Shown here: piece by piece, positions 46,551 through 58,299 of the stretch
How positions within the stretch are numbered: position 1 is the stretch's first letter
How the letters are laid out: the number at the start of each line of letters is the position of its first letter
NCBI GenBank assembly: GCA_010909165.1
Contig: MU008201.1
Coordinates: 372,001-436,000 of the forward strand
Direction: 5' to 3'
Length of the DNA: 64,000 bases
Source of the DNA: Anthoceros angustus
Lineage: Eukaryota > Streptophyta > Anthocerotopsida > Anthocerotales > Anthocerotaceae
Translations under genes and position numbers: made by a program
Notes under the pieces: model-generated
Told to the model about the DNA's origin: nothing
The model's database searches: none
Seen by the model: the letters and a program-made list of their open reading frames with translations, nothing else

Positions 46551-47159
46551 TGAGGTGTCATGGCCATGGTCGGGTTGGCCTGCAAAAGCTACACTTTGGA
46601 AGGAAGGAGATTCACTTCAAGCCGGTGGACTGGGACCCTAAGGTGCGAGAAGGAGGGTTGCTATCACCGGAGCAAGGACACCTATTGTGGGAAGCGTGAG
46701 CACTACCAAGGGTATACCTCATGAGGAGGACTCCAGCGACGAACAAGATAGTTCCGAGGAGGCGACTTTCGCCAAGATCCGCCGGGTCCGAGGAGGAGAT
46801 GGACTACATGGATGCCTTTGGCGGAAGTGGTTGATTGTTTTGAGTAAACGCCACAACGGGCCGGAGGAAGGAAGTGAAGAGGAGGTCGGACCAAAGACAA
46901 GGGGAGACAAGAGTCGGACCAAGGAAAAGCGGACATCAAGGAGTAACACGATTCACCTCCGACGAGCTCTTCAGAGAATGGGGATGCGAGAGGACGATCC
47001 CGAGGAGGACGAGGGGTTTGACGCAGCGAGGCAAAGACGGAACGGGAGACGGTGAACCCGGACGACGACGGAAGAAGTGGAGGTCCGCCAGCAAATTCTC
47101 AAGTTTAAGAAAGGCATGCCTCCGGACCAAGGAAGGACTAAAGCACTGGGGAGTTTTAT

Positions 47160-47940
47160 GAGGTGTTCGCCTTCAAGGTCACGGACATGAAGGGCATTCA
47201 AGAAGTGGGAGAGCATAAGATCGATTTGAAGCCGTGAGCGTGCCATCAATCCGACAATACAAGCTCAACCCCAAGTATTCGATCAAGGTGAAGGAGGTCC
47301 TTGATAAGTACCGGAGGCAGACATCATTTTCCCCATCGTCAATGAGTGGGTCACGATTGTGGTGGTTCCCAAGAAACAGACAAATTCGGTATGCCAAGAT
47401 TGAGGAAGCTCAACGCGAGAAGAAGGACCACTTCCGATGCCATTCAGACGACATTTTGGACAAGGTGGACGGACTACTTACTCCTTCCTCGGATGGCTAC
47501 TCCGGATATAACCAATTGCACCTAAGGGAGTTTGACCGACAAGACGACCTTCACTACGAGTGGGGTACGCTTGCCTACAAGAGAAGTGCCTTTGGGATGA
47601 CCGAGCGCTGTGGTCGCTCATGCGTATGGTGACCAACGCCTTCCGTGACTTCGAGGGACTTCATGGAGATATTCCCGGATGATTTTGTGTGCATGGGGAG
47701 CAGGACAAACACCTTGGGCATCTAAGAAGGTGCTTGAGCGCCGGAGACTCCAATTGAGCCTACACCCGAGAAATGCTACTTTGGAATGACGGAGGGAATC
47801 TTGACATCGTGTCCATGGAATCGAGGTGGACCAGACAAGGTCCGGTCATCCGCCTCCACCACGAACCTAAAGGAGCCGAGAGGTTTCGAATGGTGGGATA
47901 CTACACCGGTTTATTAAGGACTTTAAGAGGGCTAAGTTGA
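47160..47940 (+). pseudogene. Reverse transcriptase of the LTR retrotransposon (broken)
   Basis: Recognisable gypsy RT blocks are YKLNPKYSIKVKEVLDKY (about 47260), VVPKK (about 47365), KKDHF (about 47425), DILDKV, DGYSGYNQLHL (from 47492) and EWGTLAYKRSAFGMT (about 47560). The active-site box reads FPDD (47672-47683), where YxDD is usual. The connection segment KCYFGMTEG and TNLKEPRGF follows (about 47770-47890). At least four frame changes are needed to read the domain from end to end. Confidence 0.85.
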
Positions 47941-48039
47941 TGTAACCATCGGAAGGAGGAGGTTTGGACCGGCCGTGAGCGAGAGGAGGCCTTCGGATTT
48001 ACGTAACACCTTGGTAAGCGCACGGTTCTAAGAGGACCG

Positions 48040-49040
48040 GACCGAGGAAATTTCATGTGTATGTAGATGTCCGCTGCTATCGGAGTAGTGCCGAGCCGAA
48101 GGACGACAAGCGGATTATCCCGTATACTACCGGACGATGTACCACCCACGCGAACGAAAATACACAACTACAGAGCGAAGCACCGGGTATGGTATATGTC
48201 CAAGAAATTCGACACTACCTACTACCCAAAGGAGTTTGTGTTCTATGTAGACCACTTTGCTCAAGCATCCGTGAATAAGACGGACTGTCCGGACGGATAG
48301 CAAGGTGGATATTGTTGCCGCAGGAGTTCACGTCAAGTGGAAACAAGACAAGGGAGGCAAGACCAAAATGCATTTCGCCACGATTGAAAACAGAAAGGTG
48401 TTGAGAGATCGTGAAGATGCGCTCCGGATGAGACATTGGTTGCCGCAGAAAAGTACAACCGGAGGAGCCCACCGACCGAACCCCAAGCTACGAGAACGGC
48501 ACTTAGTTGAGAAGGGAGGGTCTGGCCGTCCGACCCACGAAGAAATAGAGCGGTACCTGGGAATGGAGCTCAAAATCACTGTGGAGAGGAGGCATTCGTG
48601 CACTATGCTCGACCCTTCGTAATGTACAACGGTGTGTGTTCAAATTAGGGCGGAGTAGAACGAAGGTACTTGCAACCGGCAGAGGAGCGCTGGGAATGCA
48701 CGAAGGATTGGGGGTGGACACTACGCAAAGACAGTCACCACCAAAAGATTTTGAAGCGGATACCGTGGCCAACAATGTATGGGGACACCCACCGCTTAGA
48801 AGAAGTGTGATGCTTGTCGGATCGGAAAGCCAACCCCGACGACACAAAGGGCCGCTAGTACCGATATTGGCACCGCACCTTCAAAAGTGGGGTATTGACT
48901 TTGTTGGACCTATACACCACGACAAGACACACACAAAGGAGATACATCCCGTGGCAACGACCATCGCACTGTGGGTAGAGGCGACAAGAACGGACTCCGC
49001 AAATACCGCGGGCCAAATTCTGACGAGAACATCATAACCC
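48040..49040 (+). pseudogene. RNase H and integrase N-part, first copy
   Basis: RNase H begins with FHVYVD (about 48050) and includes PKEFVFYVDHFAQAS (about 48225). The integrase part has NGVCFKLG (about 48625), a zinc-binding HHCC region whose CDAC is out of frame, LVPILAPHLQKWGIDFVGPI (about 48855-48914, first catalytic Asp) and VEATRTDSANTAGQIL. It ends at aacatcataacccga, where the sequence jumps back to the RNase H region. Confidence 0.8.
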
Positions 49041-50007
49041 GACGGATGTGTCCGCTATCGGAGTAGTGCCGAGCCGAAGGACGACAAGCGCGGATTATCC
49101 CGATACTACTACCGAGTACCACCCACGCTGAACGAAAATACACAACTACAGAAGGCCAAGCAATGGTATATGTCAAGAAATTCGACACTACCTACTACCC
49201 AAAGGAGTTTGTGTTCTATGTAGACCACCAAGCATCCGGTGAATAAGACGGACCGTCTGACGGATAGCAAGGTGGATATTGTTGCCGCAGGAGTTCACGC
49301 TCAAGTGGAAACAAGACAAGGGAGGCAAGACCAAAATGCATTTTCGTCACGATTGAAAACAGAAAAGTGTGTGTTGAGAGATCGTGAAGATGCTCCTGGA
49401 TGAGACATTGGTTGCCGCAGAAAAGTACAACCGAGGAGCCCAGACCGAACCCCAAGCTACGAGAACTGCATTTTAGGGAAGGGAGGGTCTCCGTCCGTCC
49501 GACCTACGAAGAAATAGAGCGCACTGGGAATGGAGCTTCCCAAAATCGACTCGTGGAGGGAGGCATTCGCACTATGCTCTTCGTAATGTACAACGGGTGT
49601 GTGTTCAAATTAGGGCCTGACGGAGTAGAACGAAGGTACTTGCAACCGCAGAGATGGAGCTCGCCAAGGGAATGCACGAAGGATTGGGGGTGGACACTAC
49701 GCAAAGACAGTCACCACCAAAAGATTTTGAAGCGGATACCGTGGCCAACAATGTATGGGGACACCCACCGCTTAGAAGAAGTGTGATGCTTGTCGGATCG
49801 GAAAGCCAACCCCGACAAGGGCCGCTAGTACCGATATTGGCACCGCACCTTCAAAAGTGGGGTATTGACTTTGTTGGACCTATACACACGACAAGACACA
49901 CACAAAGGAGATACATCCCGTGGCAACGACCATCGCACTGTGGGTAGAGGCGGACAAGAACGGACTCGCAAATACCGTGGCCAAATTCGACGAGAACATC
50001 ATAACCC
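48067..50007 (+). repeat. Tandem duplication of the RNase H-integrase segment (about 0.97 kb x 2)
   Basis: Unit one 48067-49040 and unit two 49045-50007 are near-identical apart from scattered 1-10 bp indels. Each begins tgtccgctatcggagtagtg (the first has an extra gct) and ends gacgagaacatcataacccga. The join lies at 49041-49045. Confidence 0.85.
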
Positions 50008-50660
50008 GATGATGTCCGCCGCAGCTTGGTAAGTGATAGGGGAACCCATTTCCTTAATGATGTGGTGGCCGCCATGACGGAGTATTTCGCATCAATCATC
50101 GCAAGACGGCACCCTACAATCCTAAGGCCAATGGGTCGACAGAAGACAAATGGGCTCATCTGGGATCTGAATAAACTCACAAGAACTACTACGCCCATGG
50201 GATACCAAGTCGCCATCCGCACTGTATGCCCGACAGCAGAAGGTGACCACACAACGGACCCCTTACTTGACCTACGACACTCTCCGTAATGCCGAGAGTT
50301 TGAAGTGCCCACTTTTCGAGTAATGATGGAAGGAGACCGACAAGAGGAAAGCCACCGAGCGACTCTTGGGGTTCAGCATAGAGGACAGTGGAAGAAGCTC
50401 ACCAAGATGCGTGCAAAACCAAATAAAGATTTGGCACGATCGCCGATCGCGAATCGAGTATGTAAAGGAAGGGACCCGCCTCCTTTATGATAGTCGACAT
50501 GCATTTTCCGCAAACTTCACCGAGATGGATGGGTCCGTACCAAGTGGTGCAAGTATATGACAACGGGTCCGTCCGCCACGACTAGATGGAGAGTCGTTGC
50601 CCACTGGGTAAACGGGTGGGGTGAAGAAGATTATGCTTAGTGTTGGCGAGACGCCAATGA
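49045..50660 (+). pseudogene. RNase H and integrase, second copy, running to the integrase end
   Basis: This repeats the RNase H to integrase segment and then continues through the rest of the integrase. Visible are NGCVFKLGPDGVERRYLQP (about 49590), KWGIDFVGPI (49855-49884), VSDRGTHFLNDVVAAMTEYF (from about 50029, second catalytic Asp) and, in a shifted frame, YNPKANG (50115-50135), close to the usual YHPQxNG. A C-terminal segment with KEGTRLLYDSRHAFSANF follows. No chromodomain was seen after it. Confidence 0.82.
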
Positions 50661-52485
50661 TGAGAAGGGAGTATGGGCTATGCACTTCGGGAGTTAAGAA
50701 CAAGTAGGGTTTCGCTTTTTAGGATTGAAGGATAAATAAGGCGAAAAGGAGGAATAAATTGGGGTAGCGCCGGACGAGGCTCGAGTATACTCCGACTGAG
50801 TGAACAACGGACCCTGCATTACTATGGCAAGCTCCCGACGCCGAGTAACGGATAAGTCCGGAACCCACTCCAGTGTCAAAATAGGATAAGTACGCCAGGA
50901 AAGTAACCTAGGAGCGAGGCGTGAGGATGACGAGGCGGCGCCACGTGGACGGCCCCGAGTGGAGGTCGGGCATGCAGGCCAGACGAATTGCAGAGGCCGC
51001 AGGCAGTATTCACGCCTGGCCGGGCGGCGTGGCGGCCGAGTAAGCGAGGGTCGAGTAAGCCATGCACTCGCGCTACGACAACGGCGCCTTCCGCCAGAAG
51101 CATTTTCCACAAGCGCGGAGGGAGGTCAGCCGCAGCCTCCGCATCCTTGCGCCCGCAATCCGGCTCGCGCCTTTTGGGCGCACGGAGCGACCGTCAAGGT
51201 TGGAGCAACAACGCGCGGCGAGGAACATCGCGCCGGACTCGCAAATACCGTGGCCAAATTCGACGAGAACATCATAACCCGATGATGTCCGCCGCAGCTT
51301 GGTAAGTGATAGGGGAACCCATTTCCTTAATGATGTGGTGGCCGCCATGACGGAGTATTTCGCATCAATCATCGCAAGACGACCTAAGGCCAATGGGTCG
51401 ACAGAAGACAAATGGGCTCATCTCATCCAGGATCAATAAACTCACAGTGAACTACGCCCATGATCGATACTAAGTCGCCATCCGTGACCTGTGCCCGGAC
51501 AGCAGAAGGTGACCACACAACGGACCCCTTACTTGACCTACGACACTCTCCGTAATGCCGAGAGTTTGAAGTGCCCACTTTTCGAGTAATGATGGAAGGG
51601 AGATCAGAGGAAAGCCACCGAGCGACTCTTGGGGTTTGTTCAAAGACACGAGGATGGAAGAAGCTCACCAAGATGCAGCTTGGTGCAAAACCAAATAAAG
51701 ATTTGGCACGATCGCCGATCGCGAATCGTGAGTATGTAAAGGAAGGGACCCGCCTCCTTTATGATAGTCGACATGCATTTTCCGTGCAAACTTCACCGAG
51801 ATGGATGGGTCCGTACCAAGTGGTGCAAGTATATGACAACGGGTCCGCCCACCTAGATGGAGAGCTGCCCACTGGGTAAACGGGTGGCGGGTGAAGAAGT
51901 ATCATGCTTAGTGTTGGCGAGACGCCAATGATGAGAAGGGAGTATGGGCTATGCACTGGGAGTTAAGAACAAGTAGGGTTTCGCTTTTTAGGATTGAAGG
52001 ATAAATAAGGCGAAAAGGAGGAATAAATTGGGGTAGCGCCGGACGAGGCTCGGAGTATACTCCGACTGAGTGAACAAACCCCACCACTATGGCAAGCTCC
52101 GGACTACGGAGTAACGGATAAGTCCGAACCCACCCATGTCAAAATAGGATAAGTACGCCAGGAAAGTAACCTAGGAGCGAGGCGTGAGGATGACGAGGCG
52201 GCGCCACGGACGGCCCCGAGTGGAGGTCGGGCATGCAGGCCGAACTGCGAGGCCGCAGGCAGTATTCACGCCTGCCGCGCGCCGGCAGTAAGCGAAGCGA
52301 GGGTCGTAAGCCATGCACCGCACGGACAACGAAGAGGCGCCTTCCGCCAGCTTACTTCGCCGGCCAGGGAGGTCATTTCACGCAGCCTCCCTCGCGCCCG
52401 CAATCCGCTCGCGCCTTTTGGGCGCCACTTAGAGCGCGCTAAGGTTGGAGCAACAAGGAGGAACATCGTGCACGGACTCCAGCCA
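49966..52485 (+). repeat. Tandem duplication of integrase end plus LTR start (about 1.27 kb x 2)
   Basis: Unit one (49966-51234) runs from cggactcgcaaatacc through the integrase end, the purine-rich gatgagaagggag and the first about 560 bp of an LTR (50672-51234). It then jumps back to the same cggactcgcaaatacc, and unit two continues into the full 3' LTR. The LTR copies read gtgcacggactccagcc at the matching place (about 52470), so the jump happened at the short shared string cggactc. Confidence 0.85.
51235..51942 (+). pseudogene. Integrase C-terminal part, duplicated copy, next to the 3' LTR
   Basis: It contains SDRGTHFLND again (from 51305) but lacks the stretch coding for YNPK present in the upstream copy. 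It ends with GPYQVVQVYDNGSAHLDGEL (about 51810-51865), the typical gypsy integrase tail, and then the purine-rich tract gatgagaagggag (about 51930-51942), which fits a polypurine tract just before the LTR. Confidence 0.8.
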
Positions 52486-55400
52486 CAAGAACAAGAGGAG
52501 GAGAAAGCAATGGCACCCAAAAGCCGACGGAGTCTGGGAGCCATGGACCGTGGAGCGCAACATTGTGACCCGCGCTATCCGGACTTCGGCCCGGCCGGAG
52601 GAAGGGGGGAATTGGTGCAGGAGTGGCATCCGGACGTGTTCCAAATGGTCTCGACCTTTGACAACGCTACCTAGTCCGGAGTTTGCCCGAAGATGCGGCG
52701 ATCAACAAGGAGGTCCGATCCAAGAACCTCCGGAGGACCCGAGGCGATGGACCTTGAGGTCCCGAGGATGGCCTACAACCGCTCAAGGAGGAAGAAGGGG
52801 CGTGGTGCCGAGCCCCTTAAGGCGGCGGAAGATAGGGCCACGGCCGGGCGAGCTGAGGCTCGAACGCGGACAACCAACGGATGGTTGATATCCGATCCGC
52901 CGATCCGAGTAAGGGCGGTAGCCCGGATCATTGTCCATTGAACTCGCCACCAAGGTGGATCACCTTGGTGATAACCTGCTGGTATTCTCGCATGCGCCCA
53001 TGGGAAGAGAGGACGGGAAGGATTATCTTCCGGCCAGAGGCACGCAAGCTAAGGAGCGAGAAGCCTCGCCATCGGGGCCGACCCCATACCGATTCATGTA
53101 TGGGGACATTTCGAGCTCAAGGAGGGAGAGCTTGAGCGGCGCCAAGGCCGGAGGCCCCGCCAAGTAGAGCGTGCAAGGGCGCCTGAGGTGGGGGTCGCCC
53201 TTCAAGACCAAGCGGACTGGAGGAGGACGATCGAGGATTCCTGACTCCATACGCCCTGAGCGAACCCCTCACCACCTGTGGAAGTTTGGGAGGCGATTCC
53301 CTTCCTCCTTTTGGTGCCCTCCGAGGCACAGAGGGAGCCGATGCCGGAGGGCGGCGCACGGCTGCAACAATACCAACAACCACGACGCCGAGCCCCGACG
53401 AACTCAACGGAGCCAAGAGGCGAAGACGGTGCCACCAACGCAAAGACCTCAAGGTGCCGGACTTACCCCGCCACCTGAGTGGCAAGAGGTCAAGAGGCGG
53501 TAAGGAGGGCGAAGGACGTGGCCCAAGGAGCAGGAGGTCACCGGCAGCAGCCCACCCCGAGCCGGCCCCTGCCCCCTGTGAAGGGGCAAAAGAGCTTGCT
53601 CCGGACCCCTCACCTCCTCCGAGCCCTGTGGAGAAAGAGGGCACAAAGGAGTTAGAGGCCAAGAGGGCCAAGAGGGTGAGACTCGACCACCACTGTGACC
53701 CGAGGGTCCCGATTAGGTCCGAGAACCCACCGACCCCGATCAAGGTATGGAGGTCCTCACGATCGAGAAATGCCGGCTCCCACTACGGACTTTGTGGGGC
53801 CTCACGCGGCCGTGGAAGAAACACGGCGAAGTCCTGCTACCGCCATGGACGGAATGCTTTGGGGTCTCTGGGCAGGAGAAGACCTGTGAAGTGGAGGCCA
53901 CCCGAGGAGGATGGTGGAACCCAAGAGCAAGTGAAGGCGGCCGAGGGGCAAAGGAAAACGGAGTCCTCGCCGGATCGAGGAAGGGAAACGCCGGTGGCGG
54001 AGCGAGGCCCCGCGGTTCAAGCAGATCGTTAAGGTTCTTCACCGTAAACAAGCAAGCTCAGAGGCCCAAGCGGGCGGAGGACCTGCAAGAAGAGGGAAGC
54101 GCAGCAGAGGCGGAAGAGGCCCGGCACAAGCAGAGAGAGCTCGACCGGGCGGAGGCGGCGCCAGAGCAGCCAAGTGGGCGAGGCCTGTAAAGGCGGCGGC
54201 GAGCTCAAGCCGCGCAAGAGCGACCGGATCACCATGCACGTGATCGAACCGTGGAGAGAGCAAAATGAGGCTAACTCAAGGCGCATGCCACAGTGGAGGC
54301 CAAGACTCGGGAGATAGGGATCTCCGAGCACAGGAGGTAGAAGGGAGGCGCAGATGGAGGATGAAGGACACGCTGAGCTACAACCCAAGATGCGCTTGAG
54401 CAGTGATTCTCAACGAGAGAATCCACGACTCGAGCACGAACAGTAGCCCTCTCCTCAAGACGGAGGAAAATCGGCGACTATCCAAGGAGTTGGACGCTGC
54501 TGCTGTATGAGCCGGAGGAAGTCCCGAGCCTGGACGGAGGTATCCGATCACTGAGAGGGAGTCATGAGCTAAAGGCCGTAATGAACGGAGGAGCGAGCAC
54601 CGGAAGCGTAAAAGAAGCCGGTCCACCGAGAAAGGCGGAAGGGAACGCGCTATGGCGGTAAGCGGGCATGGAAAGGAAACGACGGAGCCGGAGCAGTGGA
54701 GCAACATGGCGGAGGTGACCGAGGCCGCCTTGTAGCCTCGCGTGATACCGGCCCACCACAACCGGGCAGGAGAGGTGGCCCAACAAGCCGAGCAAAGACG
54801 CCCACCCCGAACACACTTATGGCGAGGGAGTATCGGTGCCCGCACACGTGGAAGAGGCAATTCAACAAGTCGATCTGTGACTTTGCCTATTACCACGAGC
54901 TCAAGAGGCCTCGACGCCGAAACGGACGGACCTGGAAGGCTCAAGGAGATGAAGGCCACGGGGACAAAGACAGGACCCTAGTGGCCCCTGCTTGAGATGA
55001 CGGAGCGGAGAGGAGCAACCGGAGGAGCAGAACGAGGGAGCGCGGATGCGATCGAGGTAAGCACCCCGCCTCACCATGGAAGGAGGGCCAACGAAGGAGT
55101 CACGATCGGGAACATGGAGGACTTCGAGGAGAGCCACGAGGAGTCCCGTGAGGGAGGAAACCCGACTTTGTCCCAGAGGGAGGCGGAGACCTCAAGTCCG
55201 GACCGAAGTCCGGACTCAAGTCCGGACTGAATAAGTCCGGACCTCAAGTCCGGACTGAATCCGACCGAGGTCCGACCGAGACAAGGCCCGACCTAGCCGG
55301 ACTGTGAATAAGCCGACTCAAGTTCGTGAGTCGAGACAGACCTCGAGGACCGGGTCGGCAAGAAGGAGGAGCCCCTTCGACTTACGCTAGGGGAGCAGGG

Positions 55401-56235
55401 TGGCCCCACCGGCCAAGGACCTGTGGAGGCCAGGAGGATGACGTGGTAACGGGTCGATCCGCCAGAGCCCAACCCGGCTGTGATTCCGGGAGAGGAGGGG
55501 CCCCGCCTCACGGATCATCCGATTGGGTGCACCACAACCGCTGACGGGGATTGACCACCCATTCCGAGGCCTGTGACCTTCCCCCTGGCAAGGAGATAGG
55601 GGATAGGGGTGGTAGGCGGCCGATTAGGTATACCGAGTCAAGCACGTAATAAAGACGCCACCTTGGGCGCAGATAAGAGGGCCGGGGTCAGTAAAGCATC
55701 TTTCTTGGTGTTGATGCCGCTCTGCACCTTTGTGAGTCTTCTTGCTAACGTGAGTCCCGAGTCACCGAAAGGTGCACGGCGCCCGGGAGATTGATCAAGG
55801 TCCCGTGACGACTTAACGCTGTGGTGTGTGCAGGAAGGGTGATCGGTGATCCGTGCTCGCCGAGCCGCGTCCGACACCGAACGGATCGAACGCCGAGGAA
55901 CTCCGGAGGGCGGTCCGGACGAGAGGCCCGCGAACGACGAGGAGGTCCGGATCACAGAACTGATTTTTCTAAGACCAAGAGTGTAGCGTGAGAGGAGAGA
56001 GGGACGATGCGTGAGGATGTATGTGAACGATACGGACGCGAACGGGTCCTTAAACGCCATACCGGCTCAGACGGACGCTAGAGAAGTTAGGAGTATGTGT
56101 GTTGAGACCGAACGAGCGCTAAGGACGGAAGAATCACCAAACGCGGTAAACGCCTATCATTCCTTTGGGAACGGACTTCTTCCTACAACGACACGGACAG
56201 GCGCGCCTTACTGCCATCAGCGAAAAGTCTCAATA
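51943..56235 (+). repeat. 3' LTR (about 4.29 kb)
   Basis: It starts tatgggctatgcactggg and matches the 5' LTR along its full length, with one copy of the segment duplicated there. The end is less clean: after gccatcagcgaaaagtc, where the 5' LTR has cgccaca, this copy has tcaata. The border at 56235 is set by the target site repeat acaac at 56236-56240. Confidence 0.82.
55190..55320. repeat. Cluster of tccgga palindromes in the 3' LTR
   Basis: The counterpart of the cluster at 42985-43165, with about eight aagtccggac-type motifs in direct and inverted order within 130 bp. Confidence 0.78.
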
Positions 56236-56240
56236 ACAAC
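56236..56240. repeat. Target site duplication, right copy
   Basis: acaac, matching 39039-39043. The sequence to its right continues the interrupted LINE: on the minus strand, ggtttcagtgcaaatatgg corresponds to ggtttcggcgtgtatgtgg of copy b at about 20590. Confidence 0.75.
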
Positions 56241-58290
56241 CATATTTGCACTGAAACCGGGTCCCTTGGCCAAAAAAGGTATGTCCGGGAAACCTGCTAG
56301 GCAAAGTATATGGGCCTCTATAGGAAAGAGGCCTCCTCTTAGTTGAAGGAAAATACACATCACGAACAATGCCAACGAGTAGTAACAGCCGCCGCCTACC
56401 TGGCAAAGAAGGTGGGTCTCCGCCGAGGGGCAATCTCACAACCGTAAGCTGAGAGAGCGTGTGGCACAGGACTTAGGCGCAACCTCACTGCAGGCTGGTG
56501 CGATTCAAAGCTTGATGCAAGGCCGAGCAAGAAGCTATGAACTGCCTCCTTACTCCGGAGCAAGAGTAGATGAGCACGAGCCGCCTGGGATGGACGAAGT
56601 TCTGAGAGGCCACCACGCCTCCGCCATATTGCTTCCCATGAGGGCTCTAATCAATCCTGGAATGAACCCCAAGTGAGTAAGAAGGTGCAAGGCAGCCCAG
56701 CTCTTTGTGATGGGGAACCCCAGCCAACGAGGACATTTAGAAACCGCTTCTCCACTCCTTCGCAATGAAGGGATTCCAAATGCGAGAACTCAACGACAAA
56801 GCCGGAGACTAGGATGGGAGCAGAGAGGGCCCAACTCCCAAGAAAAGCTGCCGGGGCTAAAGCTTCCGTAGCCAAAAGACCAGTGCCCCCAAATGCAGAG
56901 GGAGGGACATATGTTGCTTGGCCAAGTCCTCAGAAGCGCACTCCAAAGGTGCCTAGGCCAATGATATCGGCTAGCGCCTGCATAACCTACCTATCAAAAC
57001 CCCTCAAGCTCGACAAGAATCCCAGGAAGGGCGGAACTGTGCGGAGGAGGTAGCCTTTGCACTTCAAAATCTTCACCTTCAGATCGAGGCGTGAGAGCTC
57101 CAAAGAGAAAAGACCAAATGCCCCCTTGACCCGGTCACCAAGCCTCATGATATGGGTGTCGTCCGCCACCGAGGGATACAAACAATCTTAAAACGAGATG
57201 GGCATGAGTTATGAACGAAAGCTCCAAATAAGCCGCAAAAGGGCGCCCCAACTATCCTCTTGCTTGGCAGTGCCATATACACCTTAAACCGCCTCATCAA
57301 GGGGTCTGCAAGTAGAAATTGAAGGAGATCCGTGGAGCTAAAGGATAAGGTCAAGCTGCCCACTTGCATCCCCTCGAGTCGCGAAATGGCCGCCTCGAGA
57401 CCGGTGGTTAAAAGCATTTTTACATCCACCTAATGCGACTCATAGGATGGGACCCAAGATCGCCCCACCTCAAAGCCACGGACTAAGACCCCTCAAAGTA
57501 GCTGCTCGAATATCGCGGGCCGAGAGTGACCCTCGGAATTGTCTCCCGAAGTTGGATGGCAATGCTGCGATTAACTAACCGCAAAAACGCCTCCCCCACT
57601 ACTATGGGACGAATCCTGTGGGTGGGGTTCTCCATAGCCAACAAGCGACTAGCGCCCAACCCTTGAGGCCAAGGGGTCCCTGCCACCACAGCCAAAGAGA
57701 ACAACTCAGAACCCGAGGATCTGCAAAGTAACTAAGATGTTATAGACTTCTCGGCGCATTCTTGCGAAGTGGTGAAGAGATACAGGCCCACCGACGACAT
57801 TGCACAAAACAAAAAGGCCTCGCCAAGTCCTTGATGTCAGTATCGGGATCGCCTAATGCCGCTGGCTGAGGAAAGTAAGGGCGCTAATAGTCTCCTCTCG
57901 TAGCCGGCGCCTAATCGGGCTTTTGGCTCGACATCAGTGCCACCAGCAAAAAAGACATCGCTAAGATGCACCCCTCCCAGGCGTGACCGCCTCGGTGGCC
58001 TAAAACCGCCGAGGAAGGCAATCACACACCACTTTGGGGAGGAAAACCAGAGAGGATAACCGACCAAAATAGGTGAGCTCCGCCGAGGGATTCGAAACCG
58101 GGATTCGTGGCAGTAGCCGTGGAGAAGCGATCAACTTGTCTCCCGCCGACGGAAGCTATCAAGGTGGACCACCGGACGAACCGGAGGTCCAGAGTGGTAA
58201 ACCTCGGCTTGGAGTGAGGAGTAGCGCATAAATATAAAAAGCCAGATCCCACAATCGAGCCTCCTGTATGTGGATCCGTTATGAAAGTCA
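56241..58290 (-). mobile_element. Non-LTR retrotransposon copy c, 5' part with reverse transcriptase
   Basis: Minus-strand frames give RPIVVGEAFLRLVNRS (57611-57564), a block typical of plant LINE reverse transcriptases, then LLTTGLEAAISRLEGMQVG (about 57415). Farther down come FGGTGLLATEALAPAAFLGS and WALSAP (about 56890-56815), matching copy b. Stops and frameshifts are frequent. The left end (58290) is approximate; upstream protein sequence is not recognisable. Together with 38505-39043 it forms one element interrupted by the gypsy insertion. Confidence 0.82.
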
Positions 58291-58299
58291 ATTAATGTG

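Larger units (their letters stand above)
39044..56235 (+). mobile_element. Ty3/gypsy LTR retrotransposon with very long LTRs, about 17.2 kb
   Basis: Order of parts: 5' LTR, primer binding site for tRNA-Asp, gag region, protease, reverse transcriptase, RNase H, integrase, an internal partial LTR, then the 3' LTR. The RT-before-INT order defines Ty3/gypsy. The tRNA-Asp primer and absence of any chromodomain after the integrase point to the Tat/Athila/Ogre side of the family (inference). Three tandem duplications (40930-42265, 48067-50007, 49966-52485) swell it; without them it would be near 14 kb. All protein domains are broken by small indels, so as written it is not autonomous. It sits in a LINE copy, between matching 5-bp target sites. 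Confidence 0.88.

Noticed and set aside
50672-51234. Possible separate solo LTR or a second element
   Set aside because: It is the LTR start included in a 1.27 kb tandem duplication that joins back to integrase sequence; no target site repeat or LTR end flanks it.
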